This document shows positions 1 through 8,305 of a DNA stretch of 64,000 bases, piece after piece. This DNA is from Bryobacteraceae bacterium (GTDB taxonomy: Bacteria > Acidobacteriota > Terriglobia > Bryobacterales > Bryobacteraceae). Both the position numbers and the translations under genes were made by a program. The notes beneath the pieces are model-generated. The model was not told the origin of the DNA. It saw nothing but the letters and a program-made list of their open reading frames with translations, and searched no databases. The stretch covers positions 124,001 through 188,000 of the forward strand of contig JASHNT010000084.1 in assembly GCA_030041495.1 (NCBI GenBank), read 5' to 3'. Each line of letters opens with the position of its first letter. Within the stretch, counting starts at the first letter, position 1.

Positions 1-1
1 G

Positions 2-820
2 CCCAGCGACCGGTTCAGCTTCACAGTGTCCGACGCCGGAGGCTCGAGCTTCATCACCGGTCTGACCGGTCTCATCGCGTCTTCGCTCAACACAACACAG
101 GCATGCTACATCGTCTACGACCGCACCGCCGGGACCATTTCGCTGGCTTACGACAACCCCGCCAACGGCGCATCGCCGGTGACGCCTGGTGGAACGCAAA
201 TCGTCTCCAACAGCCAGTGCACGCTCAAGGCGTCCGATTCGACGGTCACCATCGGCACCACCACGGTGGTGGTCACGGTGGACCTGACCTTCAACGCTAA
301 CTATTTCGGCGCGAAGAACATCTACCTGGATGCGATCGAACCCGGTTTCACTTCTGGCTGGACCACCGTGGGAAGCTGGACCGTCACCGGCGGAGCTCCG
401 GAGGCCAATTCGGTGAGCCCGGCTTCTGGATCCGGTTCAGCGCCCAGCTTCACCTTCACCGTCTCCGATTCCGCCTCGTCGGCGAATATTTCCGGAATGT
501 CGATGCTGATTACCTCCGGAGCTCCCACGAATCTTGCCAACGCCTGCTATCTGACTTACACCGTCGCCAACGGGACCATCAGCCTGTACAACAATGCCGG
601 GACCTCGTCGAGCTCTAAGCCGATCGGCTCTTCGGCAACACTTTCCAACAGCCAATGTGCCGTGGGCTACACGGTCGGATATCCTTCGGGGAATTCGGTG
701 GTGTTCGAGATCAACCTGCAGTTCTCGAGCGGCTACACCAGCCCGGAGAACGTGTACCTGGACGCGCTGGAGCCGAGCGCCAGCTCCGGATGGGTTTCGG
801 TGGGGACCTGGACGCCGTAG
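2..820 (+). CDS. Repeat-containing surface protein, C-terminal part (5' truncated by window)
   Basis: The frame is open to the first base, so the N-terminus lies outside the window; a GTG at 26 is probably internal. Two copies of a roughly 130-residue module are visible. Each starts with a short S-F-T-hydrophobic-T-V-S-D stretch, carries an A-C-Y and later an S-N-S-Q-C motif, and ends with N-x-Y-L-D-A-x-E-P followed by S-G-W and V-G-x-W-T. The two cysteines per module sit at equivalent places, which suggests a disulfide in an extracytoplasmic beta-sandwich. Composition is Ser/Thr/Gly-rich, as in secreted Ig-like repeat proteins. The protein ends right after the second module, without a PEP-CTERM, LPXTG or membrane anchor. 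Function unknown; a surface or secreted structural role is inferred from composition only. Confidence 0.75.
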   Translation, partial: PSDRFSFTVSDAGGSSFITGLTGLIASSLNTTQACYIVYDRTAGTISLAYDNPANGASPVTPGGTQIVSNSQCTLKASDSTVTIGTTTVVVTVDLTFNANYFGAKNIYLDAIEPGFTSGWTTVGSWTVTGGAPEANSVSPASGSGSAPSFTFTVSDSASSANISGMSMLITSGAPTNLANACYLTYTVANGTISLYNNAGTSSSSKPIGSSATLSNSQCAVGYTVGYPSGNSVVFEINLQFSSGYTSPENVYLDALEPSASSGWVSVGTWTP

Positions 821-846
821 AGGCCGCTCATGACCCATCGATAGGC

Positions 847-878
847 GAGGGGGCTTGACAATTCCGCCAAGCTCCCTC
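847..878. promoter_or_regulatory. Inverted repeat, candidate PadR operator
   Basis: Left arm GAGGGGGCTTG (847-857) and right arm CAAGCTCCCTC (868-878) pair over 10 of 11 positions with a 10-bp spacer. The repeat overlaps the -35 box and spacer of the promoter just before the PadR gene at 901. The other PadR gene in the window has a repeat of very similar geometry over its promoter. There is no T-run after the right arm, so a terminator for the upstream gene is less likely. Autorepression is an inference from position and PadR family behaviour. Confidence 0.55.
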
Positions 879-883
879 ATACT
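855..883 (+). promoter_or_regulatory. Sigma-70-type promoter of the PadR gene
   Basis: TTGACA at 855-860 is a perfect -35 box. A 17-bp spacer leads to CATACT at 878-883 as the -10 box. Transcription would begin around 890, about 11 bases before the ATG at 901. The promoter overlaps the inverted repeat at 847-878. Confidence 0.6.
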
Positions 884-900
884 TCCTCCATCGAAAGACG

Positions 901-1227
901 ATGGGAACCAACAATCCAGAAATTCTCCCCGGCACGCTGGACCTGCTGATCCTGAAATCGCTCCAGCGTGGCAAGATGCACGGCTACGGAATCGCACAGC
1001 ATTTGAAATCGGTCTCCGATGAGGTGTTGCAAGTGGGCGAAAGCTCGCTGTATCCGGCTTTGCAGAGGCTGCTGTTGAACGGATGGGTCGAGGCCGAATG
1101 GGGCGCGTCGGAAAATAATCGCCGCGCCCGTTATTACACCCTCACGGCTTTCGGACGGAAACAATTACAGCGCGAGCGCGCGGAATTCGACCGCATGGTG
1201 CTGGCGATTCACAAAGTTCTTGCATGA
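901..1227 (+). CDS. PadR-family transcriptional repressor
   Basis: A 108-residue winged-helix protein with the PadR hallmarks: an opening I-L-P-G-T-L-D-L-L-I-L-K-S-L helix, then H-G-Y-G-I-A-Q-H, then S-S-L-Y-P-A-L-Q-R-L in the recognition region, and R-R-A-R-Y-Y-T-L-T at the wing. Length is that of the short PadR subfamily (PadR_s2). Its last codon overlaps the next gene in an ATGA arrangement, so the two are translationally coupled. In acidobacteria such regulators are usually coupled to ADOP permeases; here the partner is an ADOP-prefix protein followed by a wrecked permease. It likely binds the inverted repeat at 847-878. Confidence 0.93.
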   Translation: MGTNNPEILPGTLDLLILKSLQRGKMHGYGIAQHLKSVSDEVLQVGESSLYPALQRLLLNGWVEAEWGASENNRRARYYTLTAFGRKQLQRERAEFDRMVLAIHKVLA

Positions 1228-2015
1228 AACTGCTCAACCGCATCCTGCACCTGGGGCGCCTTCAGCAGATCGAGAAGGAGCTTACTGAAGAGATGGATCT
1301 CCACCGTGGGATGAGTGGGGATCCGGCGATGGGCGATATCGACCGGGCCTTGCGCGAGGCAACCGGGGTGTGGCGCTGGCCTTGGTGGGACCGCCTCGGC
1401 CGCCTGCGCTCCGCACCACGGTGGTTTGTCCGCCGATTCTGGAAGCTTCCGGACCGGGCCGTCTCGTTTATCGAGGGGCTCGGGTCCGTCGCGTTCATGG
1501 CGGTGCTGTTCGGATGGAGATGGCTCACCGGAAAGCCCCTGACCACTCGCGGCGCACTGTGGCTGGCCGCGTTCTACATCTTCTGGTCATTGCTGCAGGC
1601 CGTCGTGAGCGGGTGCGTGCGGGGCGTGCTTGCCGCGAAGGTCGAGACGCAGCGCAAGTTCGTCAAAGACCCGGAGGCCGTCTTGGAACTGGCCAAGCTC
1701 ACGGGCTATGAATCCATTCAGCCGCTAAATCGTTATCGCGGCAAATGGATGACCATCAGCGGCGAGTACGAAGGGTTTACTGAATCGTTCGAGCGCGACG
1801 TCATCCACGCGTCCGTGCGGCTGGAAGACGGGCGGCGGCTCATCCTGCGTTTCAATCGGGACCAGCGGGAGAGCCTCGAACCACTTCAGCCGGGACAGCG
1901 GATTACGGCCATTGGCGAGATCGAGCAAGTCCGTTTCGAGCTCCGCCCGCAGAACTGCGAACTGGTGCGGGTCGAGCCCTTGCGCCCCGCGCCGCGCCTG
2001 ACGCTGGCTTCCTGA
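1224..2015 (+). CDS. Membrane protein with ADOP-like N-terminal prefix and OB-fold-like C-terminal domain
   Basis: This 263-residue protein is built from three parts. Residues 1-60 resemble the cytoplasmic prefix of ADOP permeases: L-R/L-x-R, E-K-E-L-T-E-E-M, H-R-x-M-S-x-D-P, and a V-W-R-W-P-W motif. The same pattern recurs in the next gene, a decayed ADOP. Residues about 88-145 hold two hydrophobic segments around a short basic loop. Residues about 165-250 look like an OB-fold of the tRNA_anti-like type, with K-W-M-T-I-S-G-E-Y, R-L-E-D-G-R-R-L-I-L-R-F and a final Q-N-C-E-L. The catalytic or ligand partner is unknown. It overlaps the PadR gene by 4 bp. The prefix relationship is seen by eye; the OB-fold call is tentative. 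Confidence 0.75.
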   Translation: MKLLNRILHLGRLQQIEKELTEEMDLHRGMSGDPAMGDIDRALREATGVWRWPWWDRLGRLRSAPRWFVRRFWKLPDRAVSFIEGLGSVAFMAVLFGWRWLTGKPLTTRGALWLAAFYIFWSLLQAVVSGCVRGVLAAKVETQRKFVKDPEAVLELAKLTGYESIQPLNRYRGKWMTISGEYEGFTESFERDVIHASVRLEDGRRLILRFNRDQRESLEPLQPGQRITAIGEIEQVRFELRPQNCELVRVEPLRPAPRLTLAS

Positions 2016-2023
2016 GGCCCGCC

Positions 2024-2405
2024 ATGCGGATTCTGACTCGGCTCCGCTGCTTCCTTCGCCAACGCCAGGCCGAACGCGACCTCGCCGAAGAGATTGAGTT
2101 TCACCGGCAGATGAGTGCGGATCCTCGCACCATGGGCAACATCACGCGAGCCCGGGAGGACGCCCGAGCCGTGTGGATCTGGCCATGGCTCGAAAGCATC
2201 TGGCAGGACCTTTGGCATGTCGTGCGAAATCTGCGCCGTTCGCCGGGTTTCACACTGGTCGCGCTGCGGCCGTGGCCGGTCAAGGACCCTGCGCGCGTAT
2301 TTCTCGGTAGCTTGCCTGTTCGCCATCGCGGCGCTGGCTGCCAGCTATGCTCCGGCTCGCCGGGCGGCGCGGGTCGATCCGCTGACGGCTCTGAGACACG
2401 AGTAG
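2024..2405 (+). pseudogene. ADOP-type permease remnant (internally deleted and frameshifted)
   Basis: The frame from ATG 2024 reads a typical ADOP N-terminus: basic helix, D-L-A-E-E-I-E-F-H-R-Q-M, then V-W-I-W-P-W and N-L-R-R-S-P-G-F-T-L-V-A-L. Immediately after that, around 2265-2275, it jumps to C-terminal sequence (V-K-D-P-A-R-V-F-L-G). A shift to the next frame then restores the family's ending, A-A-L-A-A-S-Y-A-P-A-R-R-A-A-R-V-D-P-L-T-A-L-R-H-E, with a stop at 2403-2405. About 700 residues, including the MacB-like periplasmic domain and most FtsX transmembrane segments, are missing compared with the intact copies in this window. It follows the OB-fold gene by 8 bp and was probably the third gene of a PadR cassette. 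Confidence 0.85.
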
Positions 2406-2411
2406 ACTCCG

Positions 2412-3833
2412 TTAGTTGCCGGCAACGATGCTTCCCGAGACCGGACCGCGATATAAAGCCTTCAATCCCAGGCTCGCGGTCGCTGCGGCTTGGTCTTGCG
2501 GGATCAGCGCATAAAAATCCATGCCGGGAGCGGGGCGATTGGTCAACTCCATCCACGTCCACTGATTTTTGTGGCCGTAGAACTGAAGCGACTCCTGAAG
2601 CTGCCATGATCCGCCCACGCGAACAATACTCGCGTTCGGATCTCGATGCGCCGCGATGTATTCGCCGATCGAGCGCGTGTCCGCGTCGTACTCCCAGACC
2701 CAGAACTCGCGGGTGTTGAACTCTGTCGCGAATTGCAGCACAAACAGGCATCCGAGGACGTAGACCGGAATTGGCAGGATTCGACCCAGCCCCACGAGCG
2801 TCAACGCGACCAGAGGTAGAAAGTAGAGGCCGGTGCGATCGGCGGGATAAGGCCGGCCGAGCACGAAGTGAACCAGTAGAAGCACCGCGCCCGACAGGAC
2901 CGCCGACCCGGCCGCGAGCGTCAGCAGGAGGCTCCGCCTCCTTATTCCTAATGCGGCTCCGGCGAGCAGGATCATGGGCGCAATTCCGAACGCAACCGCA
3001 TCGCGCCAAATATCCATCCAGGATTGAGTCCGCAGTGGTCCGCTGTGCTCGAGCGAAACCGTGGCGAGGCTGCGCAGGCTTTCCCCGATCGAGTTGAGGC
3101 CGGTGTAAAACTGATCGACCTTCATGTCCTCGACGGGAGCCAGCAAGAGAAACAGCACTAAAATCGCTCCAATCGGTCCGGCGAACCAAAGCAAAGGAGA
3201 CGGCCGCTTCGGCTGCCGCTTGTCCTTACGCGCCGCCTCTGGCGGCTTTTTTGTCCTGAGGAGGTAGACAGTGATTCCCGCCAGAGCCGCGGCGGGAGCG
3301 GCAAAAATCAGATTCGCGGTCACTGAAAGCGCCACCGCCGATCCAGCCCAGGCGAGCCGGCGCGGACGCGGACGCGGGGCTTCTTGAGACAGCTCTTCGC
3401 ATGCGAGAGTCAAGGCCCCTAGCCACAGCGCGAGCCCCACTCCGTAGCCTCGCGCCGCGACCATGAAGTCGAGCACGAAGGGATTCAGCGATAGCAAAGC
3501 CACCGCTAACAGGAAAGTCCAGCTTTCACCGAATGCCCGCAGCGTCAGCCGGTAGACGGCCGTGAAGTACAGTGCCGCTCCGCCCAGAGCCGGCAGCCGC
3601 AGCGACCATTCCGATACACCGAAGATGGATGTCGACAAGCGCATCAGCAGCGTATTCAGAAAGTGATGATTGGCGTCAAAGTGGTGAAAGATGGCGCTGA
3701 ACGGCCCGGCGATATAAAGTTCCCAGGTCAGGGCTTCGTCATAAACGATCGACTGCGTGATGGCGCGGTAGACGGATACCGCAAACAACCCGAGAAGAAT
3801 CCCCTGCGCGGCGATTCGTTGAAATTTGGCCAC
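2412..3833 (-). CDS. Multi-pass membrane protein, GT-C glycosyltransferase-like
   Basis: A 473-residue protein (GTG start) with about ten hydrophobic segments. An N-terminal V-Y-D-E-A-L-T-W-E motif (Asp32-Glu33) in the first periplasmic loop is followed by H-H-F-L-N-T-L-L-M-R, typical of PMT/ArnT-like GT-C enzymes that use polyprenyl-phosphate sugars. Such enzymes transfer sugars to lipid or protein acceptors on the outer face of the inner membrane. It is a clear paralogue of the gene at 31482-32900: they share the D-E-A-x-T-W-E-L-Y motif, the H-F-L-N-T-L-L-M-R segment, L-D-F-M-V-A-A-R-G-Y-G and a D-R-T-G-x-Y-F stretch. It lies tail to tail with the ADOP remnant, 6 bp apart. Donor and acceptor cannot be told from sequence. 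Confidence 0.8.
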   Translation of the reverse strand: MAKFQRIAAQGILLGLFAVSVYRAITQSIVYDEALTWELYIAGPFSAIFHHFDANHHFLNTLLMRLSTSIFGVSEWSLRLPALGGAALYFTAVYRLTLRAFGESWTFLLAVALLSLNPFVLDFMVAARGYGVGLALWLGALTLACEELSQEAPRPRPRRLAWAGSAVALSVTANLIFAAPAAALAGITVYLLRTKKPPEAARKDKRQPKRPSPLLWFAGPIGAILVLFLLLAPVEDMKVDQFYTGLNSIGESLRSLATVSLEHSGPLRTQSWMDIWRDAVAFGIAPMILLAGAALGIRRRSLLLTLAAGSAVLSGAVLLLVHFVLGRPYPADRTGLYFLPLVALTLVGLGRILPIPVYVLGCLFVLQFATEFNTREFWVWEYDADTRSIGEYIAAHRDPNASIVRVGGSWQLQESLQFYGHKNQWTWMELTNRPAPGMDFYALIPQDQAAATASLGLKALYRGPVSGSIVAGN

Positions 3834-3877
3834 TTGTAGTTGACGCTGCTTTAGTTGACGCTACCATGGGGGGAAGC

Positions 3878-4138
3878 ATGTCCGTATACGACGATCGCAA
3901 GGACGCTCTGGAGGAGCACGAATTCCGCATGGGGCTGGAGCGAGGCCGCCTGGCGGTCACCCTGGATCTCCTGACCGACGCCCTGGTGCTGGTGGGCCAG
4001 CACGGAGTCTATTGCCAAAGTGCTCGCCAACCCGGAAAACCCGCGATGGACGTCCAGCTCATCAGCAAGTGCCTGATTGACGCGAAGGAGCTGGTTTCGA
4101 GCGTGATGACCGAGCTCAAAAAGTCAAAGTCCCTGTAA
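3878..4138 (+). CDS. Small conserved-looking protein of unknown function
   Basis: An 86-residue soluble, mainly helical protein, rich in charged residues, starting M-S-V-Y-D-D-R-K-D and ending with a Lys/Ser tail. I chose ATG 3878 because a purine-rich GGGGGGAAG lies just before it; an in-frame ATG at 3866 would put that stretch inside the coding region. No family is recognised. There are no transmembrane segments, and one Cys. It stands alone, divergent from the GT-C-like gene (about 44 bp apart), and its 3' end overlaps the 3' end of the metallo-hydrolase gene by 15 bp. Confidence 0.6.
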   Translation: MSVYDDRKDALEEHEFRMGLERGRLAVTLDLLTDALVLVGQHGVYCQSARQPGKPAMDVQLISKCLIDAKELVSSVMTELKKSKSL

Positions 4139-4756
4139 GAACGGATTGCGTTCCTTCTCGCGCCCGATGGTGGTGTTGGCCCCGTGGCCGGGGACGACGA
4201 TAGCGGCTTCGGGCAGCGTCAGGATCTTGGTATGAATCGAGCTGAGAATCTGGCGGGTGTTGCCTCCGGGAAGATCGGTGCGGCCGATGCTATCGCGAAA
4301 CAGAGTATCGCCGGCGATCAGCTTGTTCTCCGCGGGGACCCACAGCGAAATGCTGCCCTGCGTGTGGCCGGGCGTGTGGAGGATATGGAAGAGCGTCTGG
4401 CCGAGGGTAAGCGCGTCGCCCTCGCGGGCGGGCGCGTCGATTTCGGCGCTCTGCGGCGTAGGCATGCCGAGCCAAGCCGCCTGCGTGTCCAGGTGATCGT
4501 ATAGCTCCTGGTCGTTCGAGTTCATGTAGACCGGAGCCCCGGTGGCGGCCTTGAGCTTGGCTGCGCCTCCGATGTGATCGATGTGAGCGTGGGTGATCAC
4601 GATCGACTTCACGGTCAGGCTGTGTCTGTCGAGGATGGCGAGGATGTCGTCGATTTGGTCCCCGGGATCGATCACGATGGCCTCGCGCGAGGTCTCGTCT
4701 CCAAAAATCGAGCAATTGCATTGCAGCATGCCAACCGGCAGAATCTCGTGGATCAT
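4124..4756 (-). CDS. Metallo-beta-lactamase-fold hydrolase (glyoxalase II-like)
   Basis: A 210-residue cytoplasmic MBL-fold enzyme. The metal site is clear: T-H-A-H-I-D-H at residues 55-61, a later H-T-P-G-H-T-Q-G-S, G-D-T-L-F with the bridging Asp, and V-V-P-G-H-G near the C-terminus. It resembles the short hydroxyacylglutathione hydrolase-like (YcbL-type) group that lacks the C-terminal glutathione-binding extension, so a thioester or glyoxalase II-type activity is plausible but the substrate is uncertain. Divergent from the YgfZ-like gene, with 134 bp between starts. Confidence 0.9.
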   Translation of the reverse strand: MIHEILPVGMLQCNCSIFGDETSREAIVIDPGDQIDDILAILDRHSLTVKSIVITHAHIDHIGGAAKLKAATGAPVYMNSNDQELYDHLDTQAAWLGMPTPQSAEIDAPAREGDALTLGQTLFHILHTPGHTQGSISLWVPAENKLIAGDTLFRDSIGRTDLPGGNTRQILSSIHTKILTLPEAAIVVPGHGANTTIGREKERNPFLQGL

Positions 4757-4890
4757 GTACCTCCGATTTTATCGTCCGGGTCGTGTCGTGAGACGAATGT
4801 ATACTCGGGATAGGTGGCAATCGGTGCAATCCTTGCCTGCGGGAGGCACATTTTCCTGAGCAAGACGCAAGTCCCGCCCAACTATCAGAT

Positions 4891-5862
4891 GTGGTTGCGA
4901 ATCAGACTGCTGTTTGCACGGCGCCGGCAATGACCGCTGGATACCAAGGTCTACGCGAGCGGGCCGCGTGGCTGGATCTTTCACAACACGGGCGGCTGCG
5001 CATCACCGGCGAGGATCGGGCGCGGCTGCTGCACGCCATGACCACGAACGAAGTGCAAAAACTGAAGCCGGGTCAGGGCGCATATGTGTTCTTTCTGAAC
5101 TCGCAGGGCCGGATTTTGGGCGACGCGCACCTGTTTTGTTTCGAAGACCACTTCTTGATGAATACAGAACCGGAGACGCGCGTCAAGCTCGCCGAGCATC
5201 TGGATCGCTACATCATCGCCGATGACGTCACGGTGGACGATGTCAGCGACACGACCGCGGAGATCGCCGCCGAGGGCCCGCAAGCCGCAGCGGCCCTTTC
5301 GGCAGCGGGAGTGCCTGAGTTCCCCTCTGAGCCATACGGATGGCTGGCGTGGGGTGCGCGGACGATCGCGCATGTTTCTTCAACGGGCTTGGACGGCTTC
5401 CGTATCTTCACTCCCCTGGCGGAAAAGGCGAGCCTTGAAGCGGCCCTGGCGAATCTCCCCGAAGCCACAGCCGAAGACGCGCGGACCGTGCGCATCGAGA
5501 ATGGTCACCCGCGCTACAGCGAGGAAATCACCGAACGCTACCTGCTCCAGGAAACCGCGCAGATGCAGGCCGTGAATTTCAACAAGGGTTGTTACCTGGG
5601 CCAGGAAATCGTGGAGCGGGTGCGCAGCCGCGGGCTCATTCACCGGGTGCTGTGCCGCTTGGAAATCGATTCGACCGAGATTCCAGCCGCCGGAACAAAG
5701 CTCAAGCTCGGCGACGCCGACGCTGCCGAAATCGCCAGCGCCGCGTTTTCTCCTGCGCTCGGCAAAGTGGTCGCGCTGGCCTACGTCCGCCTGCCGCATA
5801 ACCAGCTGGGAACGGAGCTATCGCTCAGCGGAGTTTCTGCGCGGGTCTCACTGGTCACGTAG
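4891..5862 (+). CDS. ygfZ: YgfZ/GcvT-family folate-binding protein
   Basis: A protein of 323 residues from GTG 4891, or 310 from ATG 4930, which gives the more usual M-T-A-G-Y[11 protein letters not shown] start. The family signature K-G-C-Y-L-G-Q-E lies at about residues 232-239, with the conserved Cys. The N-terminal half has the L[18 protein letters not shown] pattern of aminomethyltransferase-like proteins. YgfZ proteins support repair or assembly of some iron-sulfur enzymes using tetrahydrofolate; that role is from the family. The gene is monocistronic and its stop overlaps the convergent ADOP gene by 15 bp. Confidence 0.88.
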   Translation: MVANQTAVCTAPAMTAGYQGLRERAAWLDLSQHGRLRITGEDRARLLHAMTTNEVQKLKPGQGAYVFFLNSQGRILGDAHLFCFEDHFLMNTEPETRVKLAEHLDRYIIADDVTVDDVSDTTAEIAAEGPQAAAALSAAGVPEFPSEPYGWLAWGARTIAHVSSTGLDGFRIFTPLAEKASLEAALANLPEATAEDARTVRIENGHPRYSEEITERYLLQETAQMQAVNFNKGCYLGQEIVERVRSRGLIHRVLCRLEIDSTEIPAAGTKLKLGDADAAEIASAAFSPALGKVVALAYVRLPHNQLGTELSLSGVSARVSLVT

Positions 5863-8301
5863 AGCCGTCATCGGATCCACTCGCGCGGCGCGCCATGCCG
5901 GCACGGCAATCGCGATCGCGGCTACCGCCAGCAGAGTCAGCGATGCCAGTCCGAGCAACCTCAAATCGAGCGATTGAACTCCATACAGCAGCCCGGCGAG
6001 CACCCTCCCGAGCGCCAAGCTGCCGGCCAATCCGCCCGCCAACCCCATCAACACAGGAATGCCTCCTTGCCGCGCCACAAGCGCCAGAAGGTGCCGCGTC
6101 CGAGCGCCCACAGCCCGGCGTAATCCGAACTCAGCCGTCCGCCTCGCGACGATCTGCGCCAGCACGCCGTGCAAGCCCACGGCGGAGAGCAGCAAGGCGC
6201 TCAGGGCGAACAGGCCCAGCACGGCAGCCCGAAAACGTGGGTACTGGAGGATCGTGCCGACATTGGCTTCGAGCGGAGTCATTTCCCCCAGCGGAACCCC
6301 ATCATCGCCCGCTGCGATTGCATCTTGAATCTCGCGCGCCACGGGAGGCGCGTCGCCTCTGAGGCGCACCGCGATCGCGGCGCTTGCGGGCGGGTCTTGA
6401 GCGAGAGGACGGAACAATGCGGGGCTCTCCACCCACTTCATTTCGTTCATCAACTCCGTGTGCTTGAGGTTGGCGACGACGCCCACCACAGTCAGCCACG
6501 GCATTTGCGCCTGCGCGACGCGAACCTGTCCGCCGATGGCGTCGCCGTCCGGAAAGTATTTGTTCACTAGAGCCTGATTCACGATCGCCACCGCTTCGGC
6601 GTCCCCACGGTCGCGCGCATCGAAGCGGCGGCCGCGCAGGACCGGTGTTTTGAGCACGTCGAAATAAGCCAGGCTCACCGAGGCCTCGCCCGTATCATAC
6701 GAGGCGTGATCGGGAGTCTTGCGGCCGCGAATTTCGAGTTGCCCTCCGCCGCCGATGTAGGGCGGCAGAGCGGATCCGAGCGCTGCCTGCCTCACGCCGT
6801 GGAGCGCGTTCACACGGTCCAGGAGATCGTCGAAAAACCGGTTCCGTTTTGCCGGATCGGAGTACTGCGGCGCCGGCAGTGAAATCCGCCCCTGCAACAC
6901 CCCGTGGGGATCGAAACCCAGGTTCGCCGAGCCCATCCGAAGCGCGCTGGCAAGCAGCAGCGCGGCCCCGGCCAGCAGCAGCAGCGAGACTCCCATCTCG
7001 GCCGCGATCATGATTTTCGCGCCGCCGAATCGCGCGCCGGTGCGGCCAAGCGCGTTGTGGATCGATCCGCGGCCGGCCGCTCGCAGTTTCTCCACCAGGT
7101 CCACTCGCGAAACTTGGAGCGCGGGGAGCATCCCGAACAGCAGCGTTGCCGCAATCGCCAACACGCCGCTGAACAGCATCACGGGAAGGTTTACGCGCAC
7201 CTGCGCTCCCACGGTGATCTCGATGGGATTGGTGGCGTTGAAATAGCGGACCGCGGCCTCAGCCAGCGCCACACCCGCCGCCGCGCCCGCAAGCGAAAAC
7301 AACAGTCCTTCGGTAAGAACTTGCCGTACCAGCCGCCCTCGCCCGGAGCCCAATGCCGCGCGCACAGCCAGCTCCTGATGCCTCTCCGCGAGCCTTCCCA
7401 ACAGTAGATTCGAAAGGTTTAGACACGCGATCAGCAGCACCATCCCCACTGCGCCGAACACCACCAGCAAAGTGGTCCGCAAAGTGCGGCCGGCCAGGAA
7501 CGTGAACTCGTCTTGCAACGGACGGACATCGGCGTCGAGATCCCGCTCCTTGCCGTCGGCCTGGTGCAGCGCGCGATGCAGCGCCGAGGCCTCCGCCTGG
7601 GCCTGCGCCAAAGTCACGCCGGGCTTGAGCCGCGCAAACGTCCCGACGGGAAGCTGCGCGCGCGGAACGTCGAAATCCGGGCCGAGCAGCATCCACATCT
7701 CGGCCTGATGCGGATAGAAGGCGAACGAAGCCGGCATCACCCCCAGCACGGCGCACGGCTTGCGGTCGAGCGTGAGGCTCTGCCCGAAGATGGAAGGGTC
7801 CGCGCCAAGCTTGTCCGTCCAGAAAGAATGCGCCAGAACCACCGCGCAGCCGCTGTTTTCATCGCTTGCATGGAACGTCCGCCCCAGCGCAGCGGGTACG
7901 CCGAGGGTGTCAAAGAAGCTTGACGTGGCCGGCACCGCCAGGACGCTGCGCGCCGGACCGCGGCCGGTCAACACTCGGCCCAGCCGCACTCTCCCGGCCC
8001 AGGTCGCCGCGGAGACGGATTCGAAGGATTGGGCATGTTCGCGGAACGTGTCGAAATCGGAGTAGCTGGCGAAGATGGCCGCGAGATTCGGTGAATTTCC
8101 CTTATCAAAGATCGCCACCAGCCGGCCGGAATCCTTGTAAGGCAGGGGCCGCAGCAGCACCGCGTCGACAACGCTGAACACGGCGGTGGTTGCGCCGATG
8201 CCCAGCGCCAGAGTCGCCACAGCCGCCCCGGCGAAGCCAGGCCGCTTTGCCAACATCCTCACCGCGAATCGAAGGTCTTGCAGGCTGTCCGAAATCCACA
8301 T
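5848..8301 (-). CDS. ADOP-type ABC transporter permease (FtsX/MacB-like), second of tandem pair
   Basis: An 817-residue permease. I placed the start at ATG 8301, four bases past the upstream stop, because a strong GGGAGGAG precedes it and the protein then opens with [17 protein letters not shown], the usual ADOP opening. An N-terminal transmembrane helix ([14 protein letters not shown]) leads into a MacB-type periplasmic domain, three FtsX segments, a second periplasmic domain and a final FtsX block ending [13 protein letters not shown]. It lacks the cytoplasmic prefix of the 26610-29222 copy. No cognate ATPase or PadR gene is adjacent. Substrate unknown; likely co-transcribed with 8306-10774. 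Confidence 0.9.
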   Translation of the reverse strand: MWISDSLQDLRFAVRMLAKRPGFAGAAVATLALGIGATTAVFSVVDAVLLRPLPYKDSGRLVAIFDKGNSPNLAAIFASYSDFDTFREHAQSFESVSAATWAGRVRLGRVLTGRGPARSVLAVPATSSFFDTLGVPAALGRTFHASDENSGCAVVLAHSFWTDKLGADPSIFGQSLTLDRKPCAVLGVMPASFAFYPHQAEMWMLLGPDFDVPRAQLPVGTFARLKPGVTLAQAQAEASALHRALHQADGKERDLDADVRPLQDEFTFLAGRTLRTTLLVVFGAVGMVLLIACLNLSNLLLGRLAERHQELAVRAALGSGRGRLVRQVLTEGLLFSLAGAAAGVALAEAAVRYFNATNPIEITVGAQVRVNLPVMLFSGVLAIAATLLFGMLPALQVSRVDLVEKLRAAGRGSIHNALGRTGARFGGAKIMIAAEMGVSLLLLAGAALLLASALRMGSANLGFDPHGVLQGRISLPAPQYSDPAKRNRFFDDLLDRVNALHGVRQAALGSALPPYIGGGGQLEIRGRKTPDHASYDTGEASVSLAYFDVLKTPVLRGRRFDARDRGDAEAVAIVNQALVNKYFPDGDAIGGQVRVAQAQMPWLTVVGVVANLKHTELMNEMKWVESPALFRPLAQDPPASAAIAVRLRGDAPPVAREIQDAIAAGDDGVPLGEMTPLEANVGTILQYPRFRAAVLGLFALSALLLSAVGLHGVLAQIVARRTAEFGLRRAVGARTRHLLALVARQGGIPVLMGLAGGLAGSLALGRVLAGLLYGVQSLDLRLLGLASLTLLAVAAIAIAVPAWRAARVDPMTALRDQ

Positions 8302-8305
8302 GAAC

